A stretch of 64,000 nt of DNA from Humibacillus sp. DSM 29435 (GCF_001758225.1 NZ_MAST01000054.1:62001-126000), one strand, 5' to 3'; positions 16,668 through 25,796 are shown, counted from the stretch's first letter. Numbers and translations are program-made. Notes: generated from the letters alone by a model not told the origin.

Positions 16668-19127
16668 TCAGGGCGACTTCTTGCGCACGTCCCGATCGTG
16701 GCGTGCAGCCAGCGCAGGCGCATCGCTGATCTCATCGATGCGGGAGGTGCCCTTGACGATGGCCCGGGCCACCCCGAGCAGCAGTACGAGACCGACCAGC
16801 GCCCCGCCCACCCAGTAGACGGTGCCGTCGATCGGGTTCGCCGAGACAGGGATCACCGCCGGGGAGCCGATCGGGGTTCCGTCGGCAGTGGTGAGGTAGG
16901 CGCGGATGTCGGCCGCCCCCGCCGCCACGGCCGTGACCGGCACCCGAACGACGCGCTTGGAGTTGGGGGCGATGCTGATGGGCCCCGGCTGGCGCACGAT
17001 CTGCATGCGGGGGTTGGTCGGAGCGAGCACCAGGCGGATGTCCTCGACCTCGTAGGGCAGGCCGTTGTCGACGGTGATCTGCAGGGTGCCGTTCTCGGCG
17101 AGGAAGTTGACGCTCTGGGCCACCACTTTGATGGCGCTGGTCGCCGCCTTGGTCTGGGCTTCCACGGTGACGCTCAGCTGCGTCCATGAGGCCGGCTGGA
17201 AGCGCCAACGCACGCTGGCGAGCTCGTCGAGCACCTCGCGGTAGGTGCGCTCGAACTGGTCGCCGTCGCGCAGCACGCCGGCGACCCGACCCAGCGTCTC
17301 GCGCTGGAACTCCATCAGGGCGAGGCGGCCCTGGTTCAGCGTCGGGGGCGGCAGGGTGGCGGGGAACGAGCTCACCGGGGGCTGCTGCTTGAGCGCCCGG
17401 TCGGGGCCCGAGTCGGAGACCAGTGAGGCCGCGTCGACGGGCGTGAGCCACGGAGCCGCGGACGTGGCGGCCAGGAAGGCGGCCAGGCTGCCGGCATCCG
17501 GATCGTAGGTGCGGGGTGCCACCACGAGCAGGGAGCGGGCCGTTCCCGCGCGTTCGCCGAGCACCACCAGGGTCTCGGCGAGGTAGCGCTGCACCGGCAG
17601 GGCCACCGACGTGTTGGTGGAGGCGCCCCCGGAGAGGTCGGGCAACAACGCGGACAGTCGAGCGTCGTAGCCGAGCAGGCGGGTGCCTCCGGTCGCCACC
17701 CGGCGGGCGGTCGGGGTGTACGACGATGCGCCGCTGATGGCCTCTTGGTTGACGACCACACCCGCGGCCTTCTTGACGTTCGTTCCGGCGAGCAGGGTGG
17801 CGAGGTGGCCCTCGCGCCCGGCCGGCAGGCGGCCGTCTGCCGGCCACAGGATGTCGGAGCGCACGGGGTGTCCCACCGCGTCGGCGACCAGTGACGATCG
17901 GTCGACGAGGTCGCGCACCAGAGGGTTGGTCGGGGCGATGTCGACCGTGGCGGCGAGGTCGGCATCCGCGTAGGGCAGGGCCCACAGGGTGCGCTCCGCC
18001 AGGGCATCGACCAGGCCGGCGGAGAGGGCGGCCACCCCGGGCTCCTCGTCGTCAGCACCGGCTGGGGTGCCGGTCGTGTCGCCGGTCGTGGTGCCGGAGG
18101 TCGCGCTCGACGAGGGATCGGGCGGCGTCGCGGCATCCGTGCTCGTCGTGCTCGTCGTGCTCGGGGTGCCAGGGGTGCCAGAACCTGACGTCGCCGGGGT
18201 GGGCTGGCCGATGGGCTCCGGCCCGAACACCGCGGGGTCGACCGCCAGAGTGACGGCCCCGCCCTTCGTGCCGTCGATGATGCGCCTGATCCGCGACCCG
18301 GGGCCGATGGTCGAGCGCCAGGCCGGGTCACGCACCTTCTCGTCACGCGAGAACAGGTCGACGTCGGGGTCAAGGGTGATCGGCAGCACGGTCGCGACCT
18401 GCAGCTTCTCGTACTCCTTGCGGGCGTTCCACGCCAGAAAGGTGCGCGCGATGCCCACCGGCTCGGCCGCGCCGGCCTGCACGACCTCGACGGAGACGGG
18501 CAGGGCGGCGAACGCCTTGTCGCTGCGCACGGTGCCACCGGGAAGGCTCAGGACGAACCTCGCGGTCTGCGACGGTGCGACCGTGGGCAGGGTCACCGAA
18601 CCGAGCTCGGGCCCGGATGCCGGGTCGGCGCCCGATGCCCACGTGTCGATCTGGGAGCGCTGCACCACCGGCGAGGCGCCCTGCACCAGCCGAACGCGGG
18701 GGGCGGTGAGCGGGCCGGTGGTGGGGGCGGTGATGGTTCCGGTGATGGTCACTGCCGCGCCGGGCGCGACCACGGTGGGGTTGAGCGCGGTCAGGGTGAC
18801 GATGGCGCGGTCGGCGAGGGGGGCCACCCGGGGGGCAGCCGCCAGGTCGACAGGCTGGGCCGCTGGGGCCGCTGAGGCCGCTGGGGCCGCCGCTCTCGCT
18901 GGAGGCTCAGCGGCGGTGCCCGCGGCTGGAACCGGCAGCATCGGTGCTGCGCTCGCAGCGGGGCTGACGCCGACCGAAGAGGCGATCGCGAACGCGATGA
19001 CGGCGCCGGCCATTCCGGTGGCCAGCACACGTGACCGCATCCGAGCCGCGACTCGGTGGGCCGCGTGGCGAGGTGAGCGCCCAGGCCCCCAGGGCCCAGA
19101 GGCCCGCACGGCCCCGCCACGCTTCAC
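16668..19127 (-). CDS. DUF6049 family secreted/membrane-anchored protein (Rv3909-like)
   Basis: 819 aa from GTG 19127, which overlaps the NUDIX stop codon as GTGA. An N-terminal signal sequence (about residues 30-60, RSRVLATGMAGAVIAFAIASS) is followed by a large extracytoplasmic region with a Thr/Ser/Pro-rich linker near residue 340. A C-terminal transmembrane helix (VYWVGGALVGLVLLLGVA) and a short basic tail complete it. By synteny it equals mycobacterial Rv3909. Function is unknown; constant linkage to MviN and CwlM suggests a cell-wall role. Confidence 0.85.
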   Translation of the reverse strand: MKRGGAVRASGPWGPGRSPRHAAHRVAARMRSRVLATGMAGAVIAFAIASSVGVSPAASAAPMLPVPAAGTAAEPPARAAAPAASAAPAAQPVDLAAAPRVAPLADRAIVTLTALNPTVVAPGAAVTITGTITAPTTGPLTAPRVRLVQGASPVVQRSQIDTWASGADPASGPELGSVTLPTVAPSQTARFVLSLPGGTVRSDKAFAALPVSVEVVQAGAAEPVGIARTFLAWNARKEYEKLQVATVLPITLDPDVDLFSRDEKVRDPAWRSTIGPGSRIRRIIDGTKGGAVTLAVDPAVFGPEPIGQPTPATSGSGTPGTPSTTSTTSTDAATPPDPSSSATSGTTTGDTTGTPAGADDEEPGVAALSAGLVDALAERTLWALPYADADLAATVDIAPTNPLVRDLVDRSSLVADAVGHPVRSDILWPADGRLPAGREGHLATLLAGTNVKKAAGVVVNQEAISGASSYTPTARRVATGGTRLLGYDARLSALLPDLSGGASTNTSVALPVQRYLAETLVVLGERAGTARSLLVVAPRTYDPDAGSLAAFLAATSAAPWLTPVDAASLVSDSGPDRALKQQPPVSSFPATLPPPTLNQGRLALMEFQRETLGRVAGVLRDGDQFERTYREVLDELASVRWRFQPASWTQLSVTVEAQTKAATSAIKVVAQSVNFLAENGTLQITVDNGLPYEVEDIRLVLAPTNPRMQIVRQPGPISIAPNSKRVVRVPVTAVAAGAADIRAYLTTADGTPIGSPAVIPVSANPIDGTVYWVGGALVGLVLLLGVARAIVKGTSRIDEISDAPALAARHDRDVRKKSP

Positions 19128-19609
19128 GCCGTGCCCGCCAGCCGATTCCAGGCCGTCTGGGCGATGCGTCGCTCGTTCGGGAAGGTCAGCCGCCGGTGCA
19201 CCTCGTCGAGGGCCATCCAGGCCACGTCGATGGCCTCGTGGTCGGGGTCGTTCTCGATCGACAGCTCTCCACTGAGGGCCTCGAGCAGATAGTGGTGCAC
19301 GAACTTGTGCACGCGCGTGGTCGAGGTGGCGAACCAGTAGTCGATGGTTCCGAGCTCGATGATGACCCGGCCGGTGATGCCGGTCTCTTCGGCGACCTCG
19401 CGGGCAGCGGTCTCGACGAGCGTCTCGCCGGGCTCGACGTGGCCCTTGGGCAGACACCACTCGACGCGCCCGGCACGGTTTCGCCTGGCGATGATGGCGA
19501 TCAGGGCCCGACCGTCGCGGATGTCGACCACGATGCCGCCGGCCGAACGCTCCTCGACCGAGGGCAGGCGCCGACCCGGAACCGGGTCCGGTGCCGCCTG
19601 CGCGCTCAT
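19124..19609 (-). CDS. NUDIX hydrolase (MutT4-position)
   Basis: 161 aa from ATG 19609; longer upstream frames run into the cca gene on the other strand. The complete Nudix box is present: GHVEPGETLVETAAREVAEE and then TGI, about residues 69-91, with the preceding WCLPKG. Family members hydrolyse nucleoside diphosphates linked to a moiety X; the mycobacterial gene at this place is mutT4 (Rv3908). It diverges from cca with 129 bp between them, and is translationally coupled to the DUF6049 gene. Confidence 0.92.
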   Translation of the reverse strand: MSAQAAPDPVPGRRLPSVEERSAGGIVVDIRDGRALIAIIARRNRAGRVEWCLPKGHVEPGETLVETAAREVAEETGITGRVIIELGTIDYWFATSTTRVHKFVHHYLLEALSGELSIENDPDHEAIDVAWMALDEVHRRLTFPNERRIAQTAWNRLAGTA

Positions 19610-19738
19610 GTCGCCACCATAGCCAAACCTCCAGTGCGGCCCGGGCGGTTCAGACGACGGACGGCCCGACGGCAGCGAGCGTGAGCGGCATCCGGCCAGG
19701 AAGTGGGAGCGCGAATGCCGCTCACCTAGGCTTGCTCG

Positions 19739-21208
19739 GTGCCCAAGCCCTCGCTCCCGAACGCCACCGACCCGCGGCCCTTGCTGCAGGAGGCCGTCAG
19801 CCGGCTCGCTCCCGTGCTCCCCCTGCTGACCGAGCTCGGTGAGCGGTTCGCGTCGCGGGGTCACGAGCTGGCGCTCGTCGGCGGGCCGGTGCGTGATGCG
19901 TTTCTCGGTCGCACCTCGCTCGACCTCGACCTGACCACCGACGCGCGGCCCGACGACATCCTGGCCGCGGTGCAGGGCTGGCACGACGCGCACTGGGAGA
20001 TCGGGCGCGAGTTCGGCACCATCGGCATGCGCAAGGGCAGCCACGTCGTCGAGATCACCACCTACCGCGCCGACACCTACGACCGCAGTTCGCGCAAGCC
20101 CGAGGTGATGTTCGGCGACAGCCTCGAGGGTGACCTGGTGCGGCGTGACTTCGCGGTCAACGCCATGGCGATCCGGCTGCCGAGCCTCGAGTTCGTCGAC
20201 GTCCACGGCGGCCTCGACGACCTGGTCGCGGGCCGGTTGATGACGCCGGCCGCGCCGGAGGAGTCGTTCGCCGACGACCCGCTGCGGATGATGCGCGCAG
20301 CCCGGTTCGCGGCCCAGCTCGGTTTCGAGGTGGCGCCCGAGGTGCGGGCGGCGATGACCGAGCGCGCCGCGACGCTCGAGATGATCTCGGCCGAGCGGGT
20401 GCGTGAGGAGTTCGTCAAGCTGCTGCTCTCGGCGGCCCCCCGCGCCGGCCTGACCCTGCTCGTCGACACCGGCCTGGCTCAGGTGTTCCTTCCCGAGCTG
20501 CCGGCGCTGCGCCTCGAGGTCGACGAGCACCACCGGCACAAGGACGTCTACGAGCACTCCCTCATCGTGCTCGAGCAGGCGATCGCCCTCGAGGGGCCGC
20601 CCAACGGGCCGCCCGAGTCGGTGCCGTCCCCCGACCTCGTGCTGCGGCTCGCGGCGCTGCTGCACGACATCGGCAAGCCGGCCACGCGCCGGTTCGAGGG
20701 CGGCGGCGGGGTCAGCTTCCACCACCACGAGCTGGTCGGCGCCAAGCTCGCGAGCAAGCGGATGAAGGCGCTGCGCTTCGACAAGGACACCACCAAGGCG
20801 GTGGCTCGCCTGATCGAGCTGCACCTGCGCTTCCACGGCTACGGCGACGGCCAGTGGACCGACTCGGCCGTGCGCCGCTACGTGACGGATGCCGGCCCGC
20901 TGCTGACCCGCCTGCACCGCCTGACCCGCAGCGACTGCACGACGCGCAACCAGCGCAAGGCGACGCGCCTGTCGCGGGCCTACGACGACCTCGAGGCCCG
21001 CATCGAGACGCTGTCGGCCCAGGAGGAGCTCGCCGCCGTTCGCCCCGAGCTCGACGGCAACGAGATCGCCGAGACGCTCGGCATCAAGCCGGGGCCGGTG
21101 CTCGGTCAGGCCTACTCGTTCCTGCTGGCGGTGCGGCTCGACGACGGGCCCATCGGTAGGGATGCCGCCCGCGAGCGCCTGCGCGCCTGGTGGGCCGAGC
21201 GCTCGTAG
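19739..21208 (+). CDS. cca: CCA tRNA nucleotidyltransferase
   Basis: Adds or repairs the 3' CCA of tRNAs. 489 aa from GTG 19739. The class II nucleotidyltransferase head is visible: LVGGPVRDAFLGR (about residues 47-59) and the DLDLTTDARPDD metal site, then RRDFAVNAMAI, DDPLRMMRAARFAAQLGF and ERVREEF. After these comes an HD domain (LLHDIGKPATR, about 303-313; FHHHELVGAK). This HD-containing form is the one next to mutT4 in mycobacteria (annotated pcnA there). Confidence 0.95.
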   Translation: MPKPSLPNATDPRPLLQEAVSRLAPVLPLLTELGERFASRGHELALVGGPVRDAFLGRTSLDLDLTTDARPDDILAAVQGWHDAHWEIGREFGTIGMRKGSHVVEITTYRADTYDRSSRKPEVMFGDSLEGDLVRRDFAVNAMAIRLPSLEFVDVHGGLDDLVAGRLMTPAAPEESFADDPLRMMRAARFAAQLGFEVAPEVRAAMTERAATLEMISAERVREEFVKLLLSAAPRAGLTLLVDTGLAQVFLPELPALRLEVDEHHRHKDVYEHSLIVLEQAIALEGPPNGPPESVPSPDLVLRLAALLHDIGKPATRRFEGGGGVSFHHHELVGAKLASKRMKALRFDKDTTKAVARLIELHLRFHGYGDGQWTDSAVRRYVTDAGPLLTRLHRLTRSDCTTRNQRKATRLSRAYDDLEARIETLSAQEELAAVRPELDGNEIAETLGIKPGPVLGQAYSFLLAVRLDDGPIGRDAARERLRAWWAERS

Positions 21209-21330
21209 GTGGCCGCAACGACTCCTCGGGAGGCGGTCGACGGGCCGGACGACCGGGGCAGCGGCAGTTCCTTCGACGGGAGGAGGTCAGCCCGGAAAGG
21301 ATCTGAGGTGATCGCTGTTGTTTCACTGGC

Positions 21331-21561
21331 ATGAGTGACCACGAGCCGATCCAGGGCGCCGACGGGGCAACGCCTTCACACTCGTGGTGGCCGTCCTCAG
21401 GACTAGGACGTGTACTTCTGGTTCTACTCGCCGTGGGCTGCGCGTTGTTGCTTTCGCCATTTGGTCGCGGCGACTGGCTCGCCGTGTTCGCCATCCCGGC
21501 AGGCGCCGCGATCGGCGTTCCTATTGCTCGTTACTCGAAGAGGCGCGACCACAACAGCTAG
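21331..21561 (+). CDS. Small two-helix membrane protein, hypothetical
   Basis: 76 aa, ATG 21331. Two hydrophobic helices (about residues 27-43 and 48-66) and a basic C-terminus (YSKRRDHNS) give a hairpin topology with both ends inside. No family recognised. It stands alone after cca at the start of a degenerate, lower-GC stretch. Confidence 0.5.
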   Translation: MSDHEPIQGADGATPSHSWWPSSGLGRVLLVLLAVGCALLLSPFGRGDWLAVFAIPAGAAIGVPIARYSKRRDHNS

Positions 21562-21679
21562 GAGAACTCGCGGGTTGGAGCACCATTTCGGTGGGCCACA
21601 CATTGAACAAGACATCGAGCTGCCCTGAGGTCGGATCGGCACCCGGGTGCCGCCGAGTGTCCCAGTTGAGACGGCGCGG

Positions 21680-21860
21680 TTACGGACGCTCGCTGCCGAG
21701 GAGGCGGGGCTGTTCGTCGCACATGACCGCTGCCCACTCGTAGTTGCCCTGATGACTGGCAACTATCTCTTGGTACTTGAGGAGGCGTAGCTTCTCTTGA
21801 TCTGTGTCGGCGAGGGCCTCGGATAGGGGTCGGAGGGTGCTGACCTTTTTCCCTGCGGTG
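21680..21860 (-). pseudogene. Coding remnant, C-terminal end of an unidentified protein
   Basis: On the minus strand the frame that stops at 21680 reads STLRPLSEALADTDQEKLR, then LLKYQEIVASHQGNYEWAAV, then MCDEQPRLLGSERP. This composition is protein-like, unlike the competing frames. No in-frame start codon was found before an upstream stop near 21990, so only a fragment remains. The family is not recognised. Confidence 0.35.
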
Positions 21861-22505
21861 GGAACGGCGCAAGCTGGGTCCTTTCGTTTCCACGAAAACG
21901 AGTGAGCTGAGCAGGTTGATCTCGCTGGTCTCGCACGTCGCTTCCTAGACCGATGTCCGTGGGCAAACCCATCGTCGGACGATTAGCTCGCTGAGTAGTC
22001 ATCCCGCGCCGATGCATGGCAGTCGCTCATCGAGCAGCGGGCGAAGAAGTCGCCGCCGGTCAGCTTCGCGGACTGCCGGGGCGATCTGGGCGGTTGAACG
22101 CCTCGGGTCACGGTGGGGGTTTCTTATTCGCGAATATGACTAGACGTGCGCGCGGCCAGAACCGGGTCGGGTGATGCCAGTCGCGCACCCTGACTGGCGT
22201 GTCCGAATCCTCGGGCCGAGATGATCTCCGCGCCCACGTAAAGCCTCCGACGCGCCAACCGGTTGCGCCGCAAGAACATATCTGATGCTGAACCATCAGC
22301 AGAATCGACAGTTCAACAGGGATTTGCGAAGCGGACCTTCAAGAGTTGGTATAGAACCGGTACAAGTATGGCAAAACGGTGCTTGTAGCCATAATGGTGA
22401 GTAATCATACCAACTAGTGCCGCATTTGGCACGGTTCACCCGTGGTCCTCCCCCAGGCCCTTCCCCTCCGGTAAGACCGTCTCCCAAAACGGCTTGCAAC
22501 GGTTT

Positions 22506-22578
22506 GCGGGGACGATCGGCACCCCCCCCGCCGCCCGTCCCCGCAGACAAGTTCGACGGTCCGTGCCCGAGGGCACGG
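22506..22578 (+). promoter_or_regulatory. Structured 5' leader with two strong hairpins before the ice-binding protein gene
   Basis: Nine-base arms GCGGGGACG (22506-22514) and CGTCCCCGC (22536-22544) pair perfectly. A second hairpin at 22561-22578 has arms CCGTGCC/GGCACGG around a CGAG loop. No U-tract follows, so this is not a simple terminator. It lies 78-150 bases upstream of the ATG and could be a cis-regulatory RNA; no known riboswitch class is recognised. Confidence 0.4.
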
Positions 22579-22655
22579 ACACCAATCAGTTGGGTCCGGC
22601 ACGGGCCCCGTCCAGTTCCGCAGCCGCGGTTCGACCTTCCACCAGATGGAAAACC

Positions 22656-23831
22656 ATGACCACACGCATCATTGGACTTCCGCGCGGGCTGGCCGTTGCC
22701 TTCGTCGGGCTCGCGGCCACCTTCACACTTATATCCGCCACCATCGGGGCGAGCCCGGCGAGAGCAGCCGAAGCGCCGGTCGGGCTCGGCACCGCCACCA
22801 GCTTCGCCGTCCTGGCCGGCCGCACCGTCACCAATACTGGGCCATCGACGATCAGCGGTGACCTGGGCGTCAGCCCCGGGTCCGCGATCCCCGGCTTCCC
22901 GCCCGGCTCCGTGTCCAACGGGACCATCCACAAAGCTGACGCCGTCGCTGGCCAGGCCAAGTCCGATCTGACGACCGCCTATAACGACGCCGCCGGCCGA
23001 TCGACCACCGCGACCGTCACCGGGGACCTAGGCGGAAAACGGCTCACACCAGGGGTCTACACCGGCGGCGCCCTCGGACTGACCGGCACGCTCACCCTCG
23101 ATGCCGGAGGTGACTCGAACGCCGTGTTCATCTTCCAGGCCTCCAGCACCCTCATCACCGGCTCGGCCAGCAGGGTCCTACTCCTCGGCGGTGCGAACGC
23201 CTGCAACGTCTTTTGGAAAGTCGCGAAATCCGCCACTCTCGGGACGGGCTCGACGTTCAACGGCACGATCCTGGCTCTGACATCAGTGAGCGCCAAGACC
23301 GGTGCCTCCGTCAGAGGCCGCCTACTGGCTCGTAACGGTGCCGTAACCCTGGACAACAACACCATCACCCGACCCACTGGGTGCCGCACCACCACGGGGA
23401 CCGCGCCGACGGCCACGGGGTTGACCCCGACCTCTGGGTCGACCACCGGTGGCACCAAGGTCACCGTGAACGGCACCGGGTTCGTCCCCGGCAAGACCAC
23501 GGTCAAGATCGGTGACACCACCATCCCGTCCGGTCAGGTCACCGTCACCAGCCCCACCAAACTGACCTTCACCACCCCGGCCCACCGGGCCGGACCAGTC
23601 ACGGTCAGGATCACGACCCCGGCTGGAACCTCCGGCCCGCAGCAGTTCACCTACGGTGGGGCCGGCACATCGCCCACCCCGCCCATCAAGCCTCCGGGAG
23701 TGGGGGCCCCCGACACCGGTGGTGGCGGGTCGGGCAGCCCAGTGAACACGGTGGCGGGCCTGGGCCTGCTCACCCTGGCGGGCTTGGTTGCGGGCGTGGG
23801 GGTCTTCCGGCGGCGTCGCGAGACCGCCTGA
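22656..23831 (+). CDS. Ice-binding (DUF3494) surface protein with IPT/TIG domain and sortase signal
   Basis: 391 aa from ATG 22656. A Sec signal (GLAVAFVGLAATF, cleavage likely after ARA) is followed by a DUF3494 beta-solenoid: GLGTATSFAVLAG, TVTNTGPSTISGDLGVSPG, then later GVYTGG, LTLDAGGDSNAVFIFQ and CNVFWKVAKSATLGTGSTF. This is followed by an IPT/TIG domain (TGLTPTSGSTTGGTKVTVNG). The C-terminus has a sorting-type motif APDTG (351-355), a hydrophobic helix and RRRR. DUF3494 proteins bind ice or act as adhesins. The sortase encoded 88 bp downstream is the likely anchor enzyme. Confidence 0.88.
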   Translation: MTTRIIGLPRGLAVAFVGLAATFTLISATIGASPARAAEAPVGLGTATSFAVLAGRTVTNTGPSTISGDLGVSPGSAIPGFPPGSVSNGTIHKADAVAGQAKSDLTTAYNDAAGRSTTATVTGDLGGKRLTPGVYTGGALGLTGTLTLDAGGDSNAVFIFQASSTLITGSASRVLLLGGANACNVFWKVAKSATLGTGSTFNGTILALTSVSAKTGASVRGRLLARNGAVTLDNNTITRPTGCRTTTGTAPTATGLTPTSGSTTGGTKVTVNGTGFVPGKTTVKIGDTTIPSGQVTVTSPTKLTFTTPAHRAGPVTVRITTPAGTSGPQQFTYGGAGTSPTPPIKPPGVGAPDTGGGGSGSPVNTVAGLGLLTLAGLVAGVGVFRRRRETA

Positions 23832-23918
23832 CGTTGACTGATCGAGACGGGCGTCTCGCCGATGCATGGCTGACCGCCGTGCATCGGCGGGGGGCCATCT
23901 CCCGCACGATAGGGCCCC

Positions 23919-24722
23919 ATGAACATTCGTTACCGCTCCGCCGCCTGGGTGGGCCTGGTCATCGTGCTCGTGACCGCTGCCATGGTCTTTCTCATCGCTC
24001 GGCCGATCGATCGACCCAACGCCGCGTCGGCTGACCAGCGGCGTGCCGCAACCAGTTCGAACGCCACGGTAAAGGCGGTGCCGCCGCCGGCGGCCACCAG
24101 CAAGCCGGCGCAGACAACCACCCAGAAGCCGAGGCCGTCAGCCACCCAGGTCAGTGGCGCCGCTGGCCAGCCCAGCAAAGCAGTGTCATCGGCCTCGCCA
24201 CGAGAGGCTGCGGCTCGGTGTGTGTCCGGCATCCCGGATCGACTAGTCATCCCCTCCCTTGGTGTCGATGCCCCCTTCCAGACCATCGGCCTGGACACGT
24301 CCGCACCCGCAGACGCACAGGGGCGCCAGCGGCTGGGCAGCCCGTCTGACCGCACCAAAGCCGGCTGGTACGCGGCCGGCCCGCGCCCCGGGTCGGGGCG
24401 GGGCTCGGTGCTGACCAACGGGCACACCTACCGCGACGGTTCCGCGATCTTCAAAGAGAGCTTCTCCTCTCATGTCGCGGTAGGACAGCGCATCGACATC
24501 CGGCAACGAGCAGGAGGCGTCTGTTCATACCGGATCAACCGGGTCTGGGCAGAGGTCAACGCAGCCACCGACTACCCCCGCATCGTCGCCAGCCACCACC
24601 TGTACGACTTCGGCGGCCCGGAACGGCTGTTCCTCACCACCTGCAGTGGCAGCTTCAACTCCGCTACGCAGAACTACAACCAAATCACCATCGTCACCGC
24701 CCTGCCCATCGCCCGCGGCTGA
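23919..24722 (+). CDS. Class F-like sortase
   Basis: 267 aa, ATG 23919. N-terminal membrane anchor (about residues 11-28), a long Ala/Pro/Thr linker, then a sortase fold with IPDRLVIPSLGVDAP. The catalytic His169 lies in TNGHTY and Cys242 in LTTCSG. In class F sortases an Arg about 12-14 residues after the Cys completes the triad; here the segment is FNSATQNYNQ, with no Arg. It probably anchors the upstream ice-binding protein, given their adjacency and the APDTG signal. Whether it is fully active is uncertain. Confidence 0.85.
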   Translation: MNIRYRSAAWVGLVIVLVTAAMVFLIARPIDRPNAASADQRRAATSSNATVKAVPPPAATSKPAQTTTQKPRPSATQVSGAAGQPSKAVSSASPREAAARCVSGIPDRLVIPSLGVDAPFQTIGLDTSAPADAQGRQRLGSPSDRTKAGWYAAGPRPGSGRGSVLTNGHTYRDGSAIFKESFSSHVAVGQRIDIRQRAGGVCSYRINRVWAEVNAATDYPRIVASHHLYDFGGPERLFLTTCSGSFNSATQNYNQITIVTALPIARG

Positions 24723-24812
24723 CCGATGCTTCGACCTGCCGCGCTCCGTTGACGCTCACGTGAGCTCGATGGCTCAGTTGCGGGAGCAGGCGGTGGAGCG
24801 GCCCGAGGGACA

Positions 24813-24971
24813 GCGCCGATCACGAAAGCGTCCGGGAAGAAGAAGACCGTGCTGTCGCGGCACGCGCGCAACAAGCACCTCGCTGACGCCGCGCAGCAAT
24901 GGGCGTTGTCATCGGTGCTGGGCTCACCCGGTGCCAAGGCCTACTACCACTCCCGCAGGCGCCTGCGTCCG
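24813..24971 (+). pseudogene. IS110-family transposase remnant
   Basis: Translation in one frame from 24813 gives APITKASGKKKTVLSRHAR, then NKHLADAAQQWALSSVLG, then SPGAKAYYHSRRRL. This matches the C-terminal catalytic region of IS110 (DEDD/Ser) transposases, which carry G-[ST]-APITK-SGK and SPGA-AYY. The match breaks off at both sides and no ends were identified. Confidence 0.65.
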
Positions 24972-25475
24972 ACGACCGCTCAAGTCTCCACCGTCTGATC
25001 CGGTGATGTTGCCCGCTACGTCGCTGGCCATGAACGCAACGAGCCCCGCCACCTCGTCCGGGTGGGTGGCGCGGCCGGTCGCGGAGTCCCCGGCTGCGGA
25101 GTCCCCGGCCGCGGCCGGGTTGTGCCCTTGGCTGGACGCAACCGTCACGGCAACGCCGTCAGTACCGAGCCACAGGCCGGTGGAGACGGGTCCGGGGCTT
25201 ACGCTGTCGACGGGGATTCCGCTCGAGCCCATCTCTTTCGGACAGCGACTTAGAGAAGCTTCGCAAAGCGGCCTTGGCGGCGCCGTAGTCGATCACCCCT
25301 GGGTCGGGGCAGGAACGCGCTGACGGAGCACGTCGACACGATGGCCCAGCGCCTCTGGGCCAGCATCATGGGCAGGGCCGCCTGAGTGGTGCGCACCGCA
25401 GCCATGGGGTTAAGGGTGTCCGAGGAGAACCAATGCTCATCTGTGGCCGCCGTGAGACCGTCCAGTCGAGGGGTC
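24972..25475 (-). pseudogene. Short-chain dehydrogenase/reductase pseudogene (frameshifted)
   Basis: Read on the minus strand from about 25475 the pieces are RLDGLTAATDEHWFSSDT, then LNPMAAVRTTQAALPMML, then (frame changed) VIDYGAAKAALRSFSKSL with the SDR YxxxK, then GIPVDSVSPGPVSTGLW and EVAGLVAFMASDVAGNITGSD. The order is that of a classical SDR C-terminal half, but at least two frameshifts separate the pieces and the N-terminal Rossmann motif is missing. The 3' end abuts the IS110 remnant. The rest of 24723-25796 holds no gene. Confidence 0.7.
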
Positions 25476-25796
25476 AGTCACCGCCACGACGTTCGTTCCA
25501 CGACCGCATGGGTTTCCACGGGTAGCTGGATGGCTCGCCCAGTTGGGGTCGCCGTCCCTCACGGCACGAGCTAGACCTTCTTGCTGACCCGAACCGGTTC
25601 CAGCGAGCATTGCAGGCCCTCGGCCTGATGTTCCACAGCGATGGTTCACGGCGCTCATTGAGGGGTCGCCGAATCCCTCTCCGAACGGCTGAGCTGACAA
25701 CCGCCAGGCTCGACATTCTCCAGAACGAAGCGTTCGTGAGGCCGTCGGGAGGCTCCCGCGCGCACGGCGCGGCCGCACGCGAGGCATGCTGGGGGC

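Larger units (their letters stand above)
21562..22655. other. 1.1-kb degenerate, lower-GC region with no intact gene
   Basis: GC falls, with AT-rich stretches around 22120-22430, and no frame reads as a full protein. A hairpin (GTGCC, 6-nt loop, GGCAC) lies at 22417-22432. A coding-looking minus-strand fragment lies at 21680-21860 (separate entry). The right end (22500-22580) forms strong hairpins just before the ice-binding protein gene. Confidence 0.5.

Noticed and set aside
19610-20917. Long minus-strand extension of the NUDIX frame
   Set aside because: It lies opposite cca, which has complete catalytic motifs; the NUDIX protein proper starts at ATG 19609.
22417-22432. Hairpin GTGCC-GGCAC considered as a terminator or attachment site
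   Set aside because: Five-base stem only, no adjacent gene end, no second copy in the window.
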